Origin: Hetaerina americana
Lineage: Eukaryota; Arthropoda; Insecta; Odonata; Calopterygidae
Length of the DNA: 64,000 nt
Assembly (NCBI GenBank): GCA_022747635.1
Contig: JAKTNV010000023.1
Location: forward strand, 7,307,348-7,371,347
Direction of reading: 5' to 3'
Below the pieces are notes generated by a model. It was given only the letters and a program-made list of their open reading frames with translations. It did no database searches and was not told where the DNA came from. Each line of letters starts with the position of its first letter. Positions within the stretch are counted from its first letter, which is position 1. Below, piece after piece: positions 56,870-64,000 of the stretch. Made by a program: the position numbers and the translations under genes.

Positions 56870-57420
56870 ATTTCTCGTGACCCTCTCCCTCCCGTTCACC
56901 CCTTTCCCTCCTGCCCCCTTCTATCCTCTTTCATGCTTACCCACAAGCCTCTTCGACTCCTTGCTAGCTCACAAATACGCAATGGCCTCTGCCCCATCGC
57001 CCTTCCGCCCCGATTGCTTGCCACAACCGCCTAGTACCCATATTTCTTCCCTTGCTTGCCCCCCCCACTTCGCCCCCCTTCGCCCCCCTTCGCCCCCCCT
57101 TCGCCTACGCCGTCTTTTCCCACATCCGCTCTTTCTCTTCTACCCCGCCCCCTCCTTCTACCCCCCCTCTTTCCCCTTCCACTATTTCCCCTTCTCCTCA
57201 TGCCATTTACCCCCCTTTCTATTTTCCCCACTTTCTTTACCGCCCATCAGTCACCCTTGCTTGCTCTCGCGCACTTCCAGGGTTTCGCACCCATCTCCCG
57301 CCAGCTTCCACCCTCCCCTCCCACCCTATCTTTCCTCTCGGACCCCCAATTCCCTCCTGCCTTCAATCTCATGGCCTCTGGCCTGGCCCATGCGCCTTCC
57401 CCACCCAAGTTGCCGTCGAT
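56870..57420. repeat. Polypyrimidine tract (about 550 bp)
   Basis: The plus strand is strongly C+T biased, with tandem CTTCGCCCCC units near 57070-57105. All plus-strand frames are open as a result (for example 57052-57585), so these open frames are compositional and not evidence of genes. Confidence 0.8.
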
Positions 57421-58159
57421 TTAAATCTAATGAAAAATACGAGTGGTGAGTATGATGCTTCTGTGGTGGCAATAAGCCGTCTGAATGCGCTCTCTAAGGT
57501 TATGCTCTCGGGCACCCGTTTCTGCGGCACGCCTTTGCGTCGCTGCACGCCCCTTGCCCGTGCCGGCGCCGGCCGGCGGCGATGACCTGCGTGCTGCGCT
57601 CTACCATGGGAAAACGAGCAAAGCCGCGTCCAAATGGGTTAGGCATCGGGGAGCGTGCGTTGGGGTGCCTGATGAAAAGGCAGCTGGACGCCCCACGCGG
57701 TGGTACTGCCATCCATCTTGCCAAGCATTAAGAATAAACAGATGATGTGCGAATGTAAGTATTTGGATATTTGAGATAACTTGTTCAAGCATATGTGTGT
57801 AGTTGCAAACCCGCATTATTGGTTTGGCATAATGCTGATTTCACTTTGCAATCCATCGGCGTTCTTTTATCCAAGTTTTCCATTTATTTCTTTTAATTTA
57901 GTAACTGAGGCAATTTTCGGTACTTGTTTCGTATTCATTTTCTCTAATCGGACTACATTTCTCCCCATAGATTATCCGTGTTTTACATTTTGCTTTAATT
58001 ATTAGGCCAGATAGTATGAAATTTCAACAATTTAAAAATGTTTATCTAATTATATGATATTGTACTCAACGGTAATTTTTCGGTCAATAATCCTTTCAGT
58101 AATTGTTTTAAGATATGCTTTATGGCCTAGGCAGTTCATTTATATTTATGCGTACTTTT
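57421..58159. other. Unassigned DNA with GC-rich block at about 57490-57720
   Basis: No domain or RNA was recognised. The GC-rich block is open on both strands. Confidence 0.35.
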
Positions 58160-59060
58160 CTTCCTGCTTCATATTTTTAATTTAAGCTTAGTGTCACCGA
58201 AATATTTATCCTACGACTGCGGTTTGTCCGCTTTTTTCTGTTTTGTTGGTTTTATAACTTTGTGGGCTTGAATAGTGAAACGGTGACTCGTTTTGCAAAG
58301 GTTTGGCGAACGACCTATGATTACTCAGTTGGATTAATGCAGACGCATATATTTTTACTTAGGACATTACTAAATGATTACACTCTCCAAATGCAACATC
58401 AAGTCTGAGGATTATTTCGCGTGATATTTATATACTAAAATGATATTTAACAAGCACACAAACGAGGCATAGATACAAACACGATGACAAAGACGATTTT
58501 CATAGTCATGAAATGAAGCTTCAAACAAATAAATGTGTTTTTACTTCTGAATTTCAAATATCTGTATCCAATAACTTGATATAATAGAGTTATCACAAGA
58601 ATTAACTTAAAATTGTGGAAGGCGCCATATTTCTCTTGCTTATGGAAAGCCGCCTTTTTCCACTTCTGTTGATAATGCCTTCGTTTTTTCAAAGAGTCAA
58701 AGTGTACTCTCTCAAAGAAATAACCAATGTTATTGTGACAAACATACATAGTACACTCCCGCTGTAGCGATTATTTTTCCGCTAGTTGTCGTCTCGCTTC
58801 TAGCTCTTGGCTTTATGGATTTGCAATATGGTGTATTTAGGATATACTTCCGGTGCCCTAAACCCGGGGGCCGAAATAGGTGCCTAAATTTGCGCCCTCT
58901 CGCTGCCTAAAGAGTTCGGACACCCTCCAAGATGGCGCACTCCCTAAATCGAGGGATTTCGTCGCCTGTTGTTTGGCGAGTCCGGACGCCGCTCAAGTGA
59001 TGAAGGAGCACGAGCGTAGGTTTTCTCTGGCCACGGCAAACGTGACGTCGCTAGAGTGGA
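58160..59060. repeat. Family E dispersed repeat, copy E2
   Basis: It is similar along its length to 20-945, in the same orientation: AATTTAAGCTTAGTG, GTGAAACGGTGACTC, AGGACATTACTAAATG, CTCTCAAAGAAATAACCAAT and TGCCTAAATTTGCGCCCTC occur in the same order and spacing. Identity fades after about 58960. No tandem second unit is present here. Confidence 0.7.
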
Positions 59061-60510
59061 GAGATGAGTACCTTCCGCGGCGGCGAACTGCGCCCGGATT
59101 GGCTCCGGCGCCGTAAAAACAGATGCACGGGAACAAGGATTAATTCCTTTAAGTAACCACAGTCGAAGAAAATGATTCGAAAGATCCCCAGGAAATATGC
59201 TACAAATCCCGTATTGCTATTAGAGTTTAAATCATAAAATTAAAATGGGAGATTTGGACTGCACAACGGATATTTTTCATAGTGTTTACTATTCCTTGAA
59301 TAATACGGTGAGCAGGTCAGCTGTAAATTAAGACTCCCGGGAGACTGGTAATTAAATGGGTAGCGAGCAGTTTTGCCGGAATATTTTACTGCTCAATAAC
59401 TTTCTCGTCCAAATGCTCGGCTATTTAAGGAACTAGTTGTTACTTAATGATAAACCACTTTCAAACCTTGCGATCTGAGGTCAAGGGATGTGTGCGAACA
59501 GAAACGGGTAGGTAAGCAAGCAACTTTTTACAGTATTCGAAAAATTATCTTTATTAGTTTTGTCGAACATTTAGCCCTGAATATTGACAATTGTCACAGG
59601 CGTGGACTAATTTCCAGTACATGAAATAATCTGAGTAAAAACATTGACATGGTAATTAATCGATGAAGAACTGTTATGAAATTTTAAATCGCCGATGGAA
59701 GTTGACTGATCGATGGAAGTTGGCCTCCGAAGCTGAAGAAGAAAATACAAAACTTCGCGAAACTGAGCAGTTCAACATCAACTATCACTCGTCATGGATG
59801 CCAAAATACATTGGTTTATGTTCGACCAATAAATTACCATCAACTTTTCAAATATGACCAATATTCTTGTCGAATATCGATCTTCACCTATCGGTTTTTG
59901 GCATTCACCAATTTCGATCCTTCACCATAGGGTGTAACACCCACCACAGAATAAACCAGAAATTGGGTTACATATTTGAGGGTAGATTACACTCCGGATG
60001 AATCCTTTTCCTTGCTCTCCGATGCTATAGAAGGAAAGGCCACAGAGGGTCGTGGCGCAAACTTCGCGATTATAAAATTCTTGGAAGGTCCAAGGAATAA
60101 TAAAAAATTCAATGATTGTTGAAGAGAAGTGATTGTGAGATAATAGATATTTATAATTTTGTCCATCAGTAAAACTCAGTAATAAATCAATTATTTTGAA
60201 CTAATTGCTTCTAATGTGATAATACTGCTGATTGCATGCTTGTTTGATTCTAAGGGTTTAAAGACACTTTGCTTCCGGAAAAGCAACTCTTCCACAAAGG
60301 TTAATAGGCCAGATAAATTTCAAATAAATGCGAATGAAATCAAATAAACGTATACCGAACATTAAGTGCACATCAAAACCATTATTAATGAATAGCGGTT
60401 GCTATGCAGCCATGAAAAGCATCTTTATTCCGATAGCATAGAAATGAACATGACTAGGGCTAAAAGTAACTCGAAAATGGAGTTTTCGTATACGACCAAC
60501 CACAGCTATC
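59061..60510. other. Unassigned AT-rich DNA
   Basis: No gene or known mobile element was found. GATGGAAGTTG is repeated at 59692 and 59712. Confidence 0.4.
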
Positions 60511-60517
60511 AACCCGA

Positions 60518-60836
60518 GTAGTAGTAGTAGTAGTAGTTTTGAGGGGAGGCGACCGACAGCTGAGGTCATTTGCGCCATAGGGGATGGACAGGAAAGGATG
60601 AAGGGTGGAGAGAAACCCGGCGTCGGCATTAGCCTACTCTTTACGAAAGGCGCCAAGGGGTCCGCAGTTTAACGTCCCATCCGACAGACGGCGTACTCAC
60701 TCAAAGTGCCCTCCACAAAGCACCTCAAGTAGGGATCGAGATACCTCCGAAAAATATTCAACACCGCCGGGATTTGAATCCGCGCCCTCTGGGTGGGAAG
60801 CCAGCACGTTAGCCCCCGCACCATCTCGATCCCCCT
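60518..60836 (-). mobile_element. SINE2 full-length copy with target duplication
   Basis: The minus-strand head lies at the right end (complement of GGATCGAGATGGTGCGGG), with the B box in GGGATTTGAATCC. The body is longer than at 37525, with an extra block around GCCGTCTGTCGGATGGGACG. It ends on the left in (TAG)n, the complement of a (CTA)n tail. AACCCGA flanks it (60511-60517 and 60840-60846; 10 bp if one mismatch is allowed), a target duplication typical of LINE-driven insertion. It is the best reference copy of this SINE in the window. Confidence 0.85.
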
Positions 60837-60849
60837 ATTAACCCGAAAG

Positions 60850-60990
60850 TCAGTTTGATAGGTGAGGATAGAGCTTGCCTAGTACTAAGCCCCTCTACTC
60901 TGGGGTGTGAAAATCACACACCAGGGTAGGGGAGCCAGATCCTTACGCTGTGCCGCCTGCGATAAGTTCTTGTGCCCAGAAAATTACAGT
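60850..60990 (+). repeat. Family D dispersed repeat, copy 6
   Basis: It contains GGTGAGGATAGAGCTTGCCT, AGTACTAAGCCCCTC, GGTGTGAAAATCACACACC and GAGCCAGATCCTTACGCTGT, then GCCGCCTG, in family D order. Confidence 0.55.
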
Positions 60991-60999
60991 TAGGGTGAA

Positions 61000-61078
61000 T
61001 CTGAAGGTTCCCAGGGGCGTCCTCGGGCCTTACGGTCAGTAGTCCAACGCTCCGGCCACTTCACTAACCCGTCCCCCT
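61000..61078 (-). mobile_element. SINE3-like fragment
   Basis: The complement reads GGGACGGGTTAGTGAAGTGG, then CCGGAGCGTTGGACTACTGA, sharing GAGCGTTGGACTACTGA with the SINE3 heads at 38950 and 39560. The B-box part is not clear. Confidence 0.4.
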
Positions 61079-62456
61079 TTCGTATCCTATAATCTCTGCA
61101 TTTCATTGACACCCTCGTTGACTCACGGGAAAACAAAGGCTTACACAAGCTTACTATTGCTAATTCCAATTAAAAAATTATATAAAAATTTTCAGTACGG
61201 AACTCAGTCTTTTTGCACATCTCAAACGGAATTTCAGGAGAAGTGAGCCGAAAATGTCCCACATTCACGTCGATGTGCTCCTTTGAAGGCCGTGAAAATA
61301 TACCAACATTGTGAAATATTCCTGATCTACTCGAATTGGCGAAATACCTCATGCGAGTGAACTATTTTGTTTGGCATTTGAAATGAAAATGCCTGATCTT
61401 CTTGGATATTGCATTAGCAAAGGTTTGAAAGAGATCTGCACTCTTTAAGCGTGCTGGAACTGTGGCACGAAACAAGCTGGGGGAATGGTGGGGAAGCGGG
61501 GAGTGTGGGACGAAACTTGATATTTCCTCTCCCGCGGAGAGCTCGCCATTTCCTCCCCACGTGTAGCGTGCTTCCCAAGGGACCGCGCCCTGGGCCCGAG
61601 CTGAACATTCGCCGAGGCATTGTTTTTTAGGGTGCATTATCCAATTACGCAAAATTTTGAAATCCTAAATCTATAATCCCCGTGGTTTCTAGATTCAGCA
61701 TTTCGATTTTTCAAACTTTCTTTAGAAATTGCGCAGGCGTAGCTGTTTGGAGCTCTAATAAATGGAAATTCTTTATTTGGTTTTAAAATAAATACAGTAC
61801 TATCCCGAAGCTCACTTTTGATGTGTGAGATTAGATCTCACCAGCTCACCTCGAACCAAGGAGTGTGAGAACTAAATGCGCATTCTTTCGCGGGAGAGCC
61901 CCTCTCCCTCTGCCACAGCTCACTTTCCCATGCAGTTCCAGTAAATGGATGGGAGCACCGCCGAGGCCGAAAGCATTCGCCTGGATTTCGTCTAGTCAAT
62001 AGATGGGCGCACTGCTCTCACTACTACGAATAAATACTCACTCTCATGCGTAAATAAAAAGCGGATCTCTTCAGCGAAGGTTCTGAAAATGTATTATTAG
62101 ACCCATTGTGCTACGGTAGGGTAGACCATCACAGTAAATTTAGAGTGGTCAAGCGGAGAACCACCAGATTCAAATTATCATTATTTTATCTGGGGATTAT
62201 AATAAATACAGGCGACCATACCAAGATAAAAATTATTTTATTAAATGCTAGTTAGCCTGGAATATTGTCATTGTTATAAATAATTCTTATTTTATCGTTC
62301 TTCGTGTTACTAGCAGCTCATATCACTTTAAGAGTGGAGAGGAATTATTCATTTAGATGCAGTGTTGCATGTGTGGCTAGTTAACATTACCTTCTCTATT
62401 TGAAACTTTTTGACTTTTTATGGTAACTAACATTTAAGCAATATCTAATTTTGGTG
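61079..62456. other. Unassigned DNA
   Basis: No gene or named repeat was recognised. Confidence 0.4.
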
Positions 62457-62525
62457 TCGCATGCCTGGTGCGAAACCATCCCCTGGCGAACGTCCAAATG
62501 GTGACTTGCAGGCTACCATCCGGGC
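62457..62525 (+). repeat. LINE 3'-end-like scrap (second CR1/L2 subfamily)
   Basis: GCATGCCTGGTGCGAAACCA and GTGACTTGCAGGCTACCATC match the sequence before the (GTAGAT) tail at 63163-63240. Confidence 0.45.
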
Positions 62526-62787
62526 CCAGATAATCCCTTAAATTTACAACTGGGTATCTCAGGTCGACACTGTCCAATGGAATTGAAAAAAATCGTCTCC
62601 GATGTAACTCAATATTGTAAAAAAATATTGATTTCAGAAATTTCCCTTATCAGTCTGGATCTATGGATGTGAGAACTCATTATTCGCTAGCTTTTCCATT
62701 GAGTTATATCAACTCTAACACAATCATACTTACAGCCCTGTTAAAATACCTTAGGCTTTGTCAGTCAGTGAGGACGCACACATGACC
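62526..62787. other. Unassigned DNA
   Basis: Nothing was recognised. Confidence 0.4.
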
Positions 62788-63099
62788 CTCATCCCTTATC
62801 TGTCACGCTGTATTCCCAATTCACTCAGCAATGCTTGCAACCCCTTGGCTGACTGACAAACGAAAGCTTGGTCATCAGCGGACCTAACTGATTTTATGAA
62901 TTCCCCTCCGGCTTTCATTCCTTCCTCCAGTTCTTCCCATGCCTCTTTAATCATTTCCTCTGCATACAGGTTGAACAGCAACGGTGATAATGGACAGCCT
63001 GGCCTTACACCTCTTCCTAACACTGCCCATCCGGACCCCCCGTTCCCCACTCGCACTTGAGCAGTCTGCGACATGTACAGGTCGCGGATTACTCTCCTT
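62788..63099 (-). pseudogene. RTE-like LINE fragment A8 (RT palm)
   Basis: The minus-strand frame reads MSQTAQVRVGNGG, RPGCPLSPLLFNLYAEEM and SVRSADDQAFVCQSAKGLQ. The conserved RQGCPLSP is changed to RPGCPLSP and the catalytic FADD to SADD. Both ends are missing and no (TA)n lies beside it, so it is a fragment left by deletion or rearrangement. Confidence 0.85.
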
Positions 63100-63162
63100 C
63101 ACATATACATACATATATTAATGCGCGGATATGGCAGGGGTTATTATAGCTGAATATTAATT

Positions 63163-63240
63163 TTGTATGCCTGGTGTGGAACCACCCATAACGCACACCA
63201 TAGTGGTGAGTTGCAGTGCATCATCTCGTAGATGTAGATA
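63163..63240 (+). repeat. LINE 3' end with GTAGAT tail
   Basis: GTATGCCTGGTGTGGAACCA, then GGTGAGTTGCAGTGCATCAT, is closed by CTCGTAGATGTAGATAT. The tail matches B1 and the upstream sequence matches 62457. Confidence 0.5.
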
Positions 63241-64000
63241 TCTTGAATGTATCTCAATTGAAATAATGTAGGTACTGTGCTCCTGTGGAAAACGTGGATA
63301 TTCAAGGAAACATTCATGGAGAGTTGTTATTTCTTGTTGACCAGTCCTCTTCCGAAAAAACGGCGCCTAGCATTTGAAGATCCTGCCATGAAGTACATTG
63401 TTTCGGAGTTCAGAAAGAAAAAGAAAGTCGAAAGGATCGATGTCAGGATTAATTTGTCTTTCTCGCAACATGTTTCCTCAACAGTATTAGGCGTGAGGCA
63501 CGACAATTCGGAAATCCATAAAAAGTACACAATGGTGATAATCACCAATTAACCTGATGGCAGGTGACTTAACACCCTCCGCCAAACACCCCGCGGCGGA
63601 TTGTGAGTTAAGACGTAGGCGTAAAAGTACTTGTGTACTTACACCGCACAATGGTGTTGGGGCCAGTTGTGCCGCACTTAAGTTCTCTATAAACCTACTA
63701 GGATTGAAAACATCCTTGTCAGAGGAAATGCGAATCTCAGGCATCACGTATCGTGGAAGAGGCAGTCATGAAGTCAGTGCAGTGGATGAGGGGGTGCTTT
63801 GTTTGTGGAGAAATGGAGTCGGACGACTCCCATCATCACTTTATTGGCAAGATGATCGTAGATGCCATTGCTAGGCCAGCTAGTGACGAAGCTGAAGGGT
63901 TGTACCACGTTAAGCATAATATTACATTTTGGGTGCTCGTGGATGTCAGTGAAATACTTGCAAAATTTAGGCTCACTTTTGCATACGCATTCTTGAATTG
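63241..64000. other. Unassigned DNA with one LINE 3'-end scrap
   Basis: 63555-63620 has GGTGACTTAACACCCTCCGC, CCCGCGGCGG and GACGTAGGCGTA, an eroded relative of the B1 3' hairpin and tail. The open frames around it (63277-63552 and 63557-63874, +) have no recognisable motif. Confidence 0.4.

Noticed and set aside
57052..57585. Proline/serine-rich protein of 177 codons
   Set aside because: Lies in the polypyrimidine tract where all plus frames are open; residue content simply mirrors C/T bias.

Overview
The window looks like a gene-poor, repeat-rich stretch of a large arthropod genome, most likely an insect. The reasons are intron-less non-LTR retrotransposons of RTE and CR1/L2 type, mariner transposons with TA target duplications, several tRNA-derived SINE families, very long (TA)n tracts, and no operons or recognisable host genes. 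The species cannot be fixed from the sequence. I found no host protein-coding gene, genuine tRNA, rRNA or CRISPR array that I would defend. Every long convincing reading frame belongs to a mobile element.

Layout. 1-14.3 kb: a roughly 590-bp tandem repeat (family E, recurring at 58.2 kb), eroded reverse-transcriptase scraps, scattered copies of a short dispersed repeat (family D), and a 5'-truncated RTE-like copy (A0, 7.9-8.5 kb). 14.3-36.2 kb: a dense chain of elements separated almost only by (TA)n tracts. It runs A1 (+, carrying a nested CR1/L2-like LINE called B1 and a palindromic insert called FB1), A2 (-, carrying mariner 1), mariner 2, A3 (+, with an intact 991-codon ORF), a SINE, A4 (-), a second palindrome (FB2) and A5 (-). 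37.5-39.7 kb: a SINE cluster with more (TA)n. 40.4-41.9 kb: a decayed reverse transcriptase of another LINE, next to a 220-bp (AAAT)n block. 42-50.5 kb: mostly unresolved DNA with GC-rich blocks, a mariner fossil (46.4 kb) and a LINE 3' end (47.8 kb). 50.5-55 kb: a second (TA)n-linked chain of A6 (-), A7 (+, internally deleted) and nested palindromes. 55-64 kb: polypyrimidine tract, family E copy, a full SINE with target duplication, and LINE 3'-end scraps.

How the parts relate. Family A (RTE-like; endonuclease plus reverse transcriptase in one ORF) has nine copies or fragments. Every preserved 5' or 3' terminus abuts a (TA)n tract, and copies occur in both orientations. This suggests repeated insertion into (TA)n, with each insertion leaving TA on both sides for the next one. 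A3 could supply enzyme. A1, A2, A4, A6 and A7 are disabled, and several share the same disabling lesions, so they descend from already defective progenitors or have exchanged sequence. Tail-to-tail pairs (A1/A2 and A3/A4) would give very long hairpin RNA if transcribed through. The most notable points are the (TA)n association, the inverted pairs, the shared lesions, a CR1/L2-like ORF2 that overlaps ORF1 in the +1 frame with no AUG before its endonuclease domain, and nested palindromic elements whose arms carry a hammerhead-like CTGANGA-stem-GAAA core.
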